Assembly (NCBI GenBank): GCA_913062955.1 | Contig: CAJXZP010000005.1 | Location: 40,813-104,812 of the forward strand | Origin: an uncultured Flavobacteriales bacterium | GTDB taxonomy: Bacteria; Bacteroidota; Bacteroidia; Flavobacteriales_G; Salibacteraceae | Direction: 5' to 3' | Length of the DNA stretch: 64,000 bases | Shown: positions 8,602-18,053 of the stretch, piece after piece | How the letters are laid out: every line of letters starts with the position of its first letter | Position numbering within the stretch: the stretch's first letter is position 1 | The notes under the pieces: model-generated | What the model was told of the DNA's origin: nothing | The model's database searches: none | Seen by the model: only the letters and a program-made list of their open reading frames with translations | Translations under genes and position numbers: made by a program

Positions 8602-10080
8602 CTATCTCGATCCCAAACCGGTTGGAGACCCCATTCTATCCATAGCACATCTAAACCCAATATGATCTGTAGATAAATTTTCATCTAGGAATCTTCTCGA
8701 ACCTGGATGTAACCAGTAGGCTCTATCTTTCCAAGACCCTCCCTTATATACTCTAGAGTGATCCGTAATTAATGAGGTGACACCATATTCATACATTCCA
8801 CTAGATTCAGGACCTTCCGTAGCTTCCGCTTCTTTCCAAACCGCATCATTTAATTGCGTTTCAAAATCACCATCCAAATAGTTAATGTTATCTGCTCTTC
8901 TGTAATTTCGTCTATCCTTAGCATCTTCAGCTTCAATATCCTGATAAATCATTCGACCTAAAGAATCCTTCTCTGCAATATATCCATCCTCATCACGAGA
9001 AATTTTCTGATATTTGTTCCCTCTGAAGGATCTAAAGTCCGTTTCATCTTCAGCGGTATTTGCTCTATACACATCCATTACCCACTCATTCACGTTACCC
9101 GCCATATTATACAAGCCATAATCGTTTGGCCAATATTGGTACACAGGCGCAGTTATATCTGCATTATCATTCAACGCACCTGCTAGTCCCATATTATCAC
9201 CTCTACCTCTTTTGTAGTTTGCCAACATAGCACCCATGTATGCTTCTTCTGGATTTCTCATCGCATGTCCATTCCAAGGCCATTGTCTTCTTTCCAAAAC
9301 ATTTTCGCCATAAGAGTTTCCAATCAATCCATATGCAGCATATTCCCATTCCGCTTCCGTAGGTAGACGGTACTTCGGTAAAAGAATTCCATCTTCCATT
9401 TTCACATTTCTGTAACCTGGACTATTTGGACCTTCCCAATCCACCCCATCAGTATTACGATCGCCTTCATACTGGCCATATAAATAGGCATCGGTATTAA
9501 AATTATCATCAGATACTTGATTTGGGTTATGATTATAAAAACCTTCTCTAATCATAATTTGCTCATTCACACGATCGGTCCGCCACGCACAAAAGTCAGT
9601 AGCTTGCTTCCAACTTACCCCTACTACCGGATAATCTCTGGTAGCTGGATGACGTAAATAATAATCCACATAAGGTTCATTATAGGCTAATTTATCTCTC
9701 CATACTAAAGTATCTGGTAGTGCATTTTCATACACCTCTGGATAATCATCCGCATAAATACGTTTCACCCAATACAAGTATTCCAACCAATCTAAGTTCT
9801 TTACTTCGGTTTCATCAATATAAAAAGAGGAAACAGAAACACGTCTTGGCGTATTTTCCCAATTATGCATTACATCATCTGTAACCCTCCCCATGGTAAA
9901 GGTACCCCCTTCTACCAGAACCAAATTTGGTCCTGTTTCTTGCTCAACAAACGGAGCTTTCTGGAAGTCACCATTCTCTTTATTATCGTAATCCCATCCA
10001 GTTACAGATGACAGTTCATGATTACATGAACTAAGTACCAAAGAAACAGTGGCTAAAGCTAAAATCGTTTTTTTCATCAT
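8602..10080 (-). CDS. gldJ: Gliding motility / type IX secretion lipoprotein GldJ
   Basis: A 492-residue outer-membrane lipoprotein with a signal peptide ending at lipobox Cys19 (VLSSC). The rest has the formylglycine-generating-enzyme (SUMF1) fold, with VEGGTFTMG near the start, RLPTEAEWEYAA in the middle, NMAGNVNEWVMD, and VYKGGSWKD plus HIGFRCAMD at the end. GldJ stabilises GldK and is needed for type IX secretion in Flavobacterium johnsoniae. GldK, the only other SUMF1-like protein here, is at 39.0 kb with its own operon, so the position between murF and porU supports GldJ. A second ATG one codon downstream is an equally good start. A strong terminator follows. Confidence 0.87.
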   Translation of the reverse strand: MMKKTILALATVSLVLSSCNHELSSVTGWDYDNKENGDFQKAPFVEQETGPNLVLVEGGTFTMGRVTDDVMHNWENTPRRVSVSSFYIDETEVKNLDWLEYLYWVKRIYADDYPEVYENALPDTLVWRDKLAYNEPYVDYYLRHPATRDYPVVGVSWKQATDFCAWRTDRVNEQIMIREGFYNHNPNQVSDDNFNTDAYLYGQYEGDRNTDGVDWEGPNSPGYRNVKMEDGILLPKYRLPTEAEWEYAAYGLIGNSYGENVLERRQWPWNGHAMRNPEEAYMGAMLANYKRGRGDNMGLAGALNDNADITAPVYQYWPNDYGLYNMAGNVNEWVMDVYRANTAEDETDFRSFRGNKYQKISRDEDGYIAEKDSLGRMIYQDIEAEDAKDRRNYRRADNINYLDGDFETQLNDAVWKEAEATEGPESSGMYEYGVTSLITDHSRVYKGGSWKDRAYWLHPGSRRFLDENLSTDHIGFRCAMDRMGSPTGLGSR

Positions 10081-10132
10081 GCTTATTTTGTTACGCTATA
10101 ACGCAGCGGTAAAAATAATATTTTATCAAACA

Positions 10133-11128
10133 CTACCAACTCGGACAAGGAAGTCCTCTTCTTCGTGTTCTTTTCTTATGACATTTTAGTTTCAAACCCA
10201 AAGAAATTTCGTGAGCCCCACCGGTATTACCCGATAAATTTGAAACTGTAATATCGTAACTATACCCAAATTTAAAGTTTTCATTCTGCAACCCAACCAA
10301 GGCGATAATAGCATCACCGTTCGGACGGCTATATCTATACCAGAAACCGACTGTAAAAACGCTCATACGTCCATACATCCCTATATTAAGCTGGCTCGAC
10401 TCTCCTTGTTTCATGTAAATAACATTAGGAGATACAGAACCCTCTTCCGGGTGACGCTTATCCAATGCCCATGTGGCACCCGCTTGAAACGTCAACCTTC
10501 TATATAAAGTGGCATCTTGATTCCCAAAAAAACTTTCGGAAGGTTGTGTTAAATGGTGTACTGCTCCACCAATAAACCAATCTTGACTATATAATAAAAC
10601 GCCAGCTGAAAAGTCAGGTGCATTCACATTTTCATCTCCAAAAGGCTCATTTGTGGAATAAATAAACCCGTAACGATCATCTATCATATCTCCAAAGGTC
10701 AACTCATCCCATTCTAAAGATTTCTGCCAATAAGCAGCTTGACCACCAAATTTCAAGGCTAAATCCCTATTAATTTCTAGCGTATAGGCATAGGACAATG
10801 ACGCATTAAACGTTTTTATGGTACCATTAGCCGCATTATCTTGAAACACTTGTACGCCAAGTCCTCCTTTCAAAAACTCCACGTATTGATCCGCACTTAC
10901 ACTGTAGGTTGTAAACCCTCCAGGTAATTTAGGCCATTGGTTTCTGTAATTTAAAACAACTCGAGGACAAATTTCTGATCCTGCAAAGGCAGGATTGGTA
11001 TATAATGGGTTGGCGTAAAATTGAGAAAACTGCGGGTCCTGAGCAAAAAGACTAGAAACCAATCCCAACGTCATAACCAATACAAGTGTATAATGATGAA
11101 TTCCTATTTTATACATAATTAGATTCAA
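10133..11128 (-). CDS. PorP/SprF-family outer membrane protein, paralog 1
   Basis: A 331-residue predicted outer-membrane beta barrel with an N-terminal signal peptide ending near SLFAQ, followed by the family hallmark DPQFSQFYANPLYTNPAFAG. Many alternating hydrophobic strands follow. PorP/SprF proteins act with type IX secretion: PorP is a core part in Porphyromonas, and SprF is needed for SprB adhesin secretion in F. johnsoniae. It lies 53 bases upstream of gldJ on the same strand, divergent from porU. The Cys/Arg-rich last 20 residues are unusual for a barrel end. An alternative start is the ATG four codons downstream. Confidence 0.85.
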   Translation of the reverse strand: MNLIMYKIGIHHYTLVLVMTLGLVSSLFAQDPQFSQFYANPLYTNPAFAGSEICPRVVLNYRNQWPKLPGGFTTYSVSADQYVEFLKGGLGVQVFQDNAANGTIKTFNASLSYAYTLEINRDLALKFGGQAAYWQKSLEWDELTFGDMIDDRYGFIYSTNEPFGDENVNAPDFSAGVLLYSQDWFIGGAVHHLTQPSESFFGNQDATLYRRLTFQAGATWALDKRHPEEGSVSPNVIYMKQGESSQLNIGMYGRMSVFTVGFWYRYSRPNGDAIIALVGLQNENFKFGYSYDITVSNLSGNTGGAHEISLGLKLKCHKKRTRRRGLPCPSW

Positions 11129-11289
11129 TATTCTTTTTTAGTTGCACGAGGCAAGTATAGCGAATTATTTTTACTTCTGAAACCAATATTTTTTATCAAA
11201 TATAACTTTCGCAATAATTATACTTTACTTTCGTTTTAAAGCCAATCTACGCATATCGATAGCGTTAAAAACCAACAAACAAACGGTAA

Positions 11290-14200
11290 ATGAAAAAAAT
11301 ATTGTTATTCTCGATTCTCCTTATTTCCACTTTTTCGGCTTTTTCCCAACAAAATGGAATCGAACAAAACAAATCGGGCAAACAAGAAATAATTTGGATG
11401 GGAACAAGTGACATTTTAGAATTTGACGAAAGTTACTTTACCGTTTTAAATTTCCAGGGTGCGGAATATCAACTTCAAAGCTCCCACCTACCTTTTCTAA
11501 GTAAAACGATTTATGCCTCTCCATCAACTACCTCCGCAACCACCACCATTGTGGTTAAAAGTTCGGAACCTCTAAATGAAAAAGAACTTCTTGGAATAAA
11601 CAACGAATCCATTCCTAACACCATTACGGCACAGACCAAAATAACCTGGTATCGCAAAAAAGCGATTGCAACATTTACATTCACACCTTTATATAAAGAT
11701 CGGAGTACCGGACAAATTTTTAAGGTGACTTCCTATAGCTATTCCATTCAAGAAAAAGAATCGTTCACCACCAATGCGAAAAGAAGTACATTCAAGATCA
11801 ATTCCGTTCTTCGTTCTGGAACATGGACTAAAGTAGGGACAGTAACGGATGGTATTTATTCTTTATCCTATCAGGATTTACTGAGTTTAGGACTAAATGT
11901 ATCGGGAATTAGTTCGAGTTCAATTCGATTCTTTGGAAATGGCGGAGGATACCTACCCTTTCAGAACTCTGAGCCACGATTAGATGATTTAGAAGAAAAT
12001 GCCATTGAGGTAGTGGATGGCGGTGATGGCATTTTTAACGATGGCGATTACCTTTTGTTTTATGGCCAAAGTCCACATCGATGGAAAGCAGATGGAAATA
12101 GATTTAATCATTACCAACATTTCTTTTCTGACACCACTTATTACTTTATTACTATAGATTACAAAATAGGAGCACCCAAGCGAATCACAAAAAAGGCCCT
12201 CCTTACCACCCCAACAGATATCACGGTAACTACATTTAATGCCCATCAATATCACGAGGTAGATCTGACCAACTTTGTTAAATCTGGAAGAAATTGGTAT
12301 GGAGAATCCTTTAGTTTTACTAAAAATCAATCTTTTGGATTCAATTTCCCAAACGCCATTCGAAATACAGCTAACCTAAAATCAAGACTCGCATTTAGAG
12401 CTATAGGGCGTTCATCCACCTTTACCATGAGCGTGAACGGTACAGATATCCAATCCTTATCTTACCCAAGCATATCGGGACATTATTACGAAGCATATGC
12501 AGGTATTAAGTCTGGAGTATCCAGCTTCACCTTACCCAGTGCTAATTTTTCATTGGATGTTAACTTTAGTAACCCGAGTTCATCCGATAACGGATGGATC
12601 GATTACTTTGAAATTAATTGCGAAAGAGCCTTAACACTTTCCCAATACCAAATGCCCTTTCGGAATTTAAGCTCCATAAACCCAGGAGTGATTCAATATA
12701 ACTTATCCGGATCAAACTACAGAATATGGAATGTAACGAGCCCAACCAACGTTTATGAAAACACCCTCAGCGGAAACACCCTAAAAGAAAATGGCGGTCA
12801 GCTCAACCAGTTTGTTGCATTTACCAATGGCCAGTATCTTAGCCCTGTAAAATTTGGTATGGTACCCAATCAAGACCTTCATGGACTTCAGCCGGTAGAT
12901 TATGTCATCATTACCCACCCTCTTTATATATCTCAAGCGAACCAACTCGCCAATTTCCATCGAACCCACAGCAAACTCTCTGTTCATATTGTAACGACTC
13001 AGCAGATTTACAATGAATTTTCCAGTGGTTCACAGGATATCACGGCCATAAAGATGTTCAACAAAATGTTATACGACCGTGCAGGTAGTGATCCGGATAA
13101 AATGTTACGTTACGTATTGTTATTAGGAGATGGTTCATACGACTACAAAAACAGAAAACCCAACAACACCAACCAAGTACCTTCCTACCAATCAAGCAAC
13201 TCAGAAGCCCCATTGTCATCCTATGTTTCGGACGATTATTTTGGTTTCTTAGATAACAATGAGGGGGATGCCTTAAATTCAACTTTGGATATAGGAATTG
13301 GACGAATAATGGCTAAAAACGTAATCGAAGCCCAAAACATTATTGATAAGACCATTCATTATATGTCCTCCCCGAATCGCTTTTCTGCCTTTCGAAATAG
13401 GCTCACCTTTGTTGGAGATGACGAAGATGGCGTAACACACATGGACCAATCCGATCAATTGGCTCGAAAAATTGATACCAACTATGGTCAATTCAATATT
13501 ACAAAAATCTATTTGGATGCCTATCAACAAGTAAGCAACGCTGGCGGCAGCACATATCCAGATGTAAATACGGCTATTGATAATGCCACAGAAAAAGGAA
13601 GTATGATCATTAATTATACGGGTCATGGGGGAGAATTAGGATGGACTCATGAACGGGTCTTAGGTCTTTCCCAAATAAACAATTATAAAAACATAAATAC
13701 ATTGGCATTGTACGTCACTGCCACCTGTGAGTTCAGTCGATTTGATGACCCTGATAGAACATCTGCTGGGGAGTACACCCTATTAAACCCAAACGGAAGT
13801 GCACTAGGCTTATTAACCACTACACGGCTAGTATATTCCACTCCCAACTTTGCTTTAGCACAACGATTTTTCGATGCCGCGTTTGAAAAAATTGATGGCG
13901 ATTGGCCACGACTAGGAGATTTATCCAGGATATCCAAAATAAACGGAAGCAGTATTAATACCCGAAATTTCACCATGTTAGGAGATCCCGCAGCACAGTT
14001 AGGATATCCGGAATACAGAATACAAACCACCAGTACCCCTGACAGTTTAAAGTCGTTACAAAAAATCACCATCTCGGGTGAAATCACGGATGATCTCCAA
14101 CAAAAAATAACTAATTTTAATGGCACTGTTTACCCCACCATCTATGGCCAAAAGAAAAAACAAACCACATTAAATAATGATGGCTATGGGCCTTTTGAAT

Positions 14201-15063
14201 TCGAAACCCAGGAAAACGCACTCTTTAAAGGGAAGGCTTCGGTAATCAATGGAGAATTTACATTCTCATTCATTGTACCAAAAGATATCAATTTCAAATA
14301 TGGGTATGGGAAAATTAGCTATTACGCTGAAAACGGATCTACAGATGCCAGTGGCTTCGATAATTCTATAATAATTGGAGGAATAGATGGCGACCCAAAT
14401 TTAGATCAAACAGGCCCGACTATTGATTTGTGGATGAATGACGAATCTTTTGTTATGGGAGGTTTAACCGATGAGAACCCTTTATTATATGCCAAAGTTT
14501 TTGACGAAAGTGGTATCAATACGGTAGGTAATGGGATCGGTCATGATATTGTTGCGGTCATTGATGAAAACACAGCAAACCCTATCATATTGAATGATTA
14601 TTATGAAACCGAATTAGACTCTTATAAAAAGGGCTCCATATCTTATAACCTTTCCAACCTATCTGAAGGAAAACACACTTTACGACTCAAGGTTTGGGAT
14701 GTTTACAATAACTCCCAAGAGGCAGTAACGGAATTTGTGGTGAGCAAATCATCCGGTTTCCAAATCGACCATGTTTTAAACTACCCGAATCCCTTTACCA
14801 CCAATACGGACTTTTACTTTGACCATAATGCGATCGGACAACAATTAAAAGTACGGATTCAAATTTTCACCGTTAGTGGCAAATTAGTCAAGACTATTGA
14901 CCATGTTGACAACTCGGAGAGTTTTAAAGTAGGTCCAATAAACTGGGACGGTCGAGATCAATACGGAGATCGAATTGGCAAGGGAACATACGTATATCGG
15001 GTCAAAGTGACCAATGCTTTTGACCAGACCATAGAAAAGTTTGAAAAAATTGTTATTCTCTAA
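11290..15063 (+). CDS. porU: Type IX secretion sortase PorU (C25 gingipain-like peptidase)
   Basis: A 1257-residue protein: signal peptide (cut after AFSQ), long N-terminal beta-rich region, caspase-like C25 peptidase domain, immunoglobulin-like region and a C-terminal sorting-type domain (about 1160-1257, with NYPNPF and GKGTYVYRVKV). The catalytic dyad is visible as His779 in YTGHGGELGW and Cys813 in TATCEFSRF. PorU removes the C-terminal signals of cargo and links cargo to anionic LPS at the cell surface together with PorV, which is the next gene. Many antisense reading frames inside it are shadows. Confidence 0.95.
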   Translation: MKKILLFSILLISTFSAFSQQNGIEQNKSGKQEIIWMGTSDILEFDESYFTVLNFQGAEYQLQSSHLPFLSKTIYASPSTTSATTTIVVKSSEPLNEKELLGINNESIPNTITAQTKITWYRKKAIATFTFTPLYKDRSTGQIFKVTSYSYSIQEKESFTTNAKRSTFKINSVLRSGTWTKVGTVTDGIYSLSYQDLLSLGLNVSGISSSSIRFFGNGGGYLPFQNSEPRLDDLEENAIEVVDGGDGIFNDGDYLLFYGQSPHRWKADGNRFNHYQHFFSDTTYYFITIDYKIGAPKRITKKALLTTPTDITVTTFNAHQYHEVDLTNFVKSGRNWYGESFSFTKNQSFGFNFPNAIRNTANLKSRLAFRAIGRSSTFTMSVNGTDIQSLSYPSISGHYYEAYAGIKSGVSSFTLPSANFSLDVNFSNPSSSDNGWIDYFEINCERALTLSQYQMPFRNLSSINPGVIQYNLSGSNYRIWNVTSPTNVYENTLSGNTLKENGGQLNQFVAFTNGQYLSPVKFGMVPNQDLHGLQPVDYVIITHPLYISQANQLANFHRTHSKLSVHIVTTQQIYNEFSSGSQDITAIKMFNKMLYDRAGSDPDKMLRYVLLLGDGSYDYKNRKPNNTNQVPSYQSSNSEAPLSSYVSDDYFGFLDNNEGDALNSTLDIGIGRIMAKNVIEAQNIIDKTIHYMSSPNRFSAFRNRLTFVGDDEDGVTHMDQSDQLARKIDTNYGQFNITKIYLDAYQQVSNAGGSTYPDVNTAIDNATEKGSMIINYTGHGGELGWTHERVLGLSQINNYKNINTLALYVTATCEFSRFDDPDRTSAGEYTLLNPNGSALGLLTTTRLVYSTPNFALAQRFFDAAFEKIDGDWPRLGDLSRISKINGSSINTRNFTMLGDPAAQLGYPEYRIQTTSTPDSLKSLQKITISGEITDDLQQKITNFNGTVYPTIYGQKKKQTTLNNDGYGPFEFETQENALFKGKASVINGEFTFSFIVPKDINFKYGYGKISYYAENGSTDASGFDNSIIIGGIDGDPNLDQTGPTIDLWMNDESFVMGGLTDENPLLYAKVFDESGINTVGNGIGHDIVAVIDENTANPIILNDYYETELDSYKKGSISYNLSNLSEGKHTLRLKVWDVYNNSQEAVTEFVVSKSSGFQIDHVLNYPNPFTTNTDFYFDHNAIGQQLKVRIQIFTVSGKLVKTIDHVDNSESFKVGPINWDGRDQYGDRIGKGTYVYRVKVTNAFDQTIEKFEKIVIL

Positions 15064-15093
15064 TACCATGAACCAATAAATAGCGTTAATCGC

Positions 15094-15101
15094 TATATTT
15101 G
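15094..15101 (+). promoter_or_regulatory. -7 box upstream of porV
   Basis: TATATTTG matches TAnnTTTG, 20 bases before the porV ATG. No clear -33 TTG is seen; porV may also be read through from porU, whose stop is 31 bases upstream of this box. Confidence 0.4.
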
Positions 15102-15120
15102 CCAGTCATATTTGTATCGA

Positions 15121-16413
15121 ATGAAATTAATTACATCATATACTACGTTTTGTTTATCTGGATTACTGCTCGTTTCTACGACCGTTTTTTCTCAAAACAG
15201 ACAAAACACAATTACCACAGCAGTTCCATTTTTAACCATCACCCCAGATGCACGTCACGGAGCCTTAGGTGGTGCAGGTGTCGCTACAAGTCCGGATGTA
15301 TATGACAACTTCCACAATGCGGCCAAATTAGCATTTATGGAAGAGGAATCCAGTTTAGGACTTTCTTACACCCCATGGCTCGGAGCATTAGTTCCGGGCA
15401 TTAGTTTATCGTATTTGGCGGTAACGAAGAAAATTGACAAGATGTCGGCTATTGGGGCATCCTTGCGATACTTCTCTTTAGGCGAAATTCAGTTTACCGA
15501 TGAATTTGGAAACAATACGGTAAACCACAATCCCAATGAATTTGCCTTGGATGCGGCCTATTCTAGAAAACTTGCAGATCAGTTTTCCATGAGTATTTCT
15601 TTACGATTCATCTATTCCAACCTTACTGGTGGGCAATCCGTAGGGGGGGCAGATACCAAACCTGGATTAGCAGCTGCATCAGATATCATGATGTATTATC
15701 AAAATGACAATATTAGATTAGGAGATAAAGATGCCACCTTAGCTATTGGTGGGGGATTTAGCAACATTGGTAATAAAATGACCTATTCGGACATTAATCA
15801 GCAAGATTTTTTACCCATGAATTTTAAGGTGGGAAGTGGACTAACCATGCACCTAGATGAATACAACGATTTTTCATTTGTTTTTGATATGAACAAATTA
15901 CTTGTTCCAACTCCTCCCATTTACGGAAAGGTAAATGGTTCCACGCAAAACACTTTAATCGCAGGTAAAGATCCCAATCGAGGAATTGCAAATGCCATTT
16001 TTTCAAGTTGGTCGGATGCTCCTGGAAATCCAATAAAGGACAATACAGGTGCCTATATTGTAGATGCGGACGGAAATGCTGAAATTGAAAAAGGAAGTGT
16101 TTTCAATGAAGAAATGAGAGAGCTTTATTTCAGTTTCGGAATGGAATACTGGTACAACAAAGTATTTGCTGCAAGGATGGGATATTTTACTGAACATGAT
16201 ACCAAGGGAAATAGAAAGTATCTATCTTTTGGAGTAGGATTAAAACATAATGTTTTTGCCATTGACATTTCTTACCTCGTACCATTTTACGTGGGGGGGC
16301 AAGTTTCTTATGGGCAATCTCCACTAGCAAATACACTCCAGTTTACCATGTCATTTGCTTTTGATAAAAGCAAATCTTCCGGTTCATCTGAGTCATCATC
16401 TGATTCATTTTAA
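15121..16413 (+). CDS. porV: Type IX secretion outer membrane protein PorV
   Basis: A FadL-like outer-membrane beta barrel that collects cargo from the translocon and hands it to the sortase PorU. The ATG at 15121 (MKLITSYTTF) gives a proper signal peptide ending at VFSQ; a TTG three codons upstream is less likely. The early PDARHGALGGAGVATSPDVY segment with a Gly-rich turn is the PorV signature, and strands run to a Ser-rich C-terminus (residues KSSGSSESSSDSF). The porU-porV-cdd order is as in F. johnsoniae, which supports the call. Confidence 0.93.
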   Translation: MKLITSYTTFCLSGLLLVSTTVFSQNRQNTITTAVPFLTITPDARHGALGGAGVATSPDVYDNFHNAAKLAFMEEESSLGLSYTPWLGALVPGISLSYLAVTKKIDKMSAIGASLRYFSLGEIQFTDEFGNNTVNHNPNEFALDAAYSRKLADQFSMSISLRFIYSNLTGGQSVGGADTKPGLAAASDIMMYYQNDNIRLGDKDATLAIGGGFSNIGNKMTYSDINQQDFLPMNFKVGSGLTMHLDEYNDFSFVFDMNKLLVPTPPIYGKVNGSTQNTLIAGKDPNRGIANAIFSSWSDAPGNPIKDNTGAYIVDADGNAEIEKGSVFNEEMRELYFSFGMEYWYNKVFAARMGYFTEHDTKGNRKYLSFGVGLKHNVFAIDISYLVPFYVGGQVSYGQSPLANTLQFTMSFAFDKSKSSGSSESSSDSF

Positions 16414-16422
16414 ATTTTCTTC

Positions 16423-16920
16423 TTGCGTAAAGAAATATCATACACCAGTACCATCACCTCCTACTCCTCGACAGAAGAGTTACCGGAAGAATATAAGGAA
16501 CTGTTGAGTCTGGCCAAAAAGACTTTAGTATCTTCCTATTCCCCCTACTCCGGATTCCAAGTAGCATCGGTAATCAAACTAAAAGACGGCACCATCGTAA
16601 AAGGAAGTAACCAAGAAAACATTGCTTACCCCTCTGGATTATGTGCAGAACGGGTGGCTATTTTTTCTGCAGGTACAAATTTTCCAGGGGAACAAATCGA
16701 TGTGATTGCTATTACCGCTAACAGTTTAAATGGTGTTGTAAATACTCCGGTGACCCCGTGTGGATCTTGTCGACAAGTAATGATTGAAATAGAGTCTGTT
16801 CAACAAAGTGACATTACCGTTATCATGAGTGGATTTGAAGGAGAGGTTTGGGTAGCTGAATCTGTAAAAAACCTTATTCCCTTTTACTTTACATCCGATA
16901 AAGTGAACCGTTTAGGCTAA
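16423..16920 (+). CDS. cdd: Cytidine deaminase
   Basis: A 165-residue cytoplasmic zinc enzyme that deaminates cytidine and deoxycytidine in pyrimidine salvage. The active-site motifs are Cys74-Ala-Glu76 (LCAERVA) and Cys113-x-x-Cys116 (PCGSCRQ), supplying the zinc ligands and proton shuttle; SPYSGFQV is at 40-47. The start is a TTG codon 9 bases after porV: no ATG occurs before the conserved region, so a non-ATG start is required. It is almost certainly cotranscribed with porV. Confidence 0.94.
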   Translation: MRKEISYTSTITSYSSTEELPEEYKELLSLAKKTLVSSYSPYSGFQVASVIKLKDGTIVKGSNQENIAYPSGLCAERVAIFSAGTNFPGEQIDVIAITANSLNGVVNTPVTPCGSCRQVMIEIESVQQSDITVIMSGFEGEVWVAESVKNLIPFYFTSDKVNRLG

Positions 16921-16989
16921 CCTTTTTATCTCATTATTTTTTTCTTTAAGGGATTACCACAAGTGTAATTTTTAATGACCCATTTGTAT

Positions 16990-16997
16990 TAAATTTG
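16990..16997 (+). promoter_or_regulatory. -7 box of the pdhA-pdhC promoter
   Basis: TAAATTTG matches TAnnTTTG, 26 bases before the pdhA ATG. A TTG at the -33 distance is absent. Confidence 0.5.
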
Positions 16998-17023
16998 CCG
17001 ACCGTAATATTCAATATATACAT

Positions 17024-18043
17024 ATGGCAGCAAAAAAATCGACCAAATTGGCATTTAGCAAAGACCAATACCTTAAATGGTATGAAGACATGCTATTAAT
17101 GCGAAAGATAGAAGAGAAAACAGGTCAGCTTTATATTCAACAAAAATTTGGTGGTTTTTGCCATCTATACATTGGACAAGAAGCTGTAGTTACTGGTACT
17201 GTTTCAGCCACACAAAAAGGCGACAAACATATTACCGCATATAGAGATCACGCACACCCTATTGCTCTTGGAGTTCATCCAAAGTATATGATGGCCGAGT
17301 TGTACGGAAAGTCAACGGGTATGTCAAAAGGTAAAGGTGGATCGATGCATATGTTCCATAAGGAAACCGGATTAATGGGTGGCCATGGAATCGTAGGAGC
17401 CCAAATTGCGATGGGTGCTGGTATTGCATTTGCAGAACAATATAAAAACACCGGAAACATCTGTATTACCTCTATGGGTGATGGTGCAATTCGTCAAGGG
17501 ATACTTCATGAAACCTTCAACATGGCCATGAATTGGAAAATTCCAGTAGTTTTCTTAATTGAAAACAACAATTATGCTATGGGAACATCGGTAGACCGAA
17601 CCACAAATGTAACGGACCTTTCTGAAATTGGTAAATCTTATAATATGCCTTCTAAATCTGTAGACGGCATGAAAGTTACCGAAGTTCACGAAGCAATGAC
17701 TTGGGCTGCTGATCATGCACGTTCAGGTAAAGGACCGGTTCTTTTAGATATTAGAACCTACCGATTCAAGGGACATTCTATGAGTGATCCTCAAAAATAC
17801 CGTACCAAGGAAGAAGTTGAAAAGTACAAAGCTCAGGATCCAGTTCTATTTGTAAAAGATATTTTGATAAAAAACAAATTTATTGACGACAAAGGATTGG
17901 CCGAAATTATGGACCGAATAAAAGCAACTGTAGAAGAGTCTGTAAAATTTGCAGAAGAATCTCCATCTCCAGAAGCTTCAGAATTATATAAAGATATTTA
18001 CGTAGAAGACAATTATCCGTACATCATGGATAACAAGTTTTAA
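17024..18043 (+). CDS. pdhA: Pyruvate dehydrogenase E1 component, alpha subunit
   Basis: A 339-residue thiamine-diphosphate enzyme subunit that decarboxylates pyruvate within the pyruvate dehydrogenase complex. The ThDP/magnesium motif starts with GDG at 152-154 and ends with NNN at 181-183; the loop YRFKGHSMSDPQKYR (about 247-261) is the conserved loop that in mitochondrial E1-alpha carries the phosphorylated serines. pdhC follows after 10 bases. The E1 beta subunit is not adjacent and must be elsewhere. The N-terminus is Lys-rich. Confidence 0.95.
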   Translation: MAAKKSTKLAFSKDQYLKWYEDMLLMRKIEEKTGQLYIQQKFGGFCHLYIGQEAVVTGTVSATQKGDKHITAYRDHAHPIALGVHPKYMMAELYGKSTGMSKGKGGSMHMFHKETGLMGGHGIVGAQIAMGAGIAFAEQYKNTGNICITSMGDGAIRQGILHETFNMAMNWKIPVVFLIENNNYAMGTSVDRTTNVTDLSEIGKSYNMPSKSVDGMKVTEVHEAMTWAADHARSGKGPVLLDIRTYRFKGHSMSDPQKYRTKEEVEKYKAQDPVLFVKDILIKNKFIDDKGLAEIMDRIKATVEESVKFAEESPSPEASELYKDIYVEDNYPYIMDNKF

Positions 18044-18053
18044 ATCAGGATTT

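Noticed and set aside
11989..14126. Several antisense open frames inside porU
   Set aside because: They are shadows of a 1257-residue gene with clear catalytic motifs; none has a family pattern or its own promoter.
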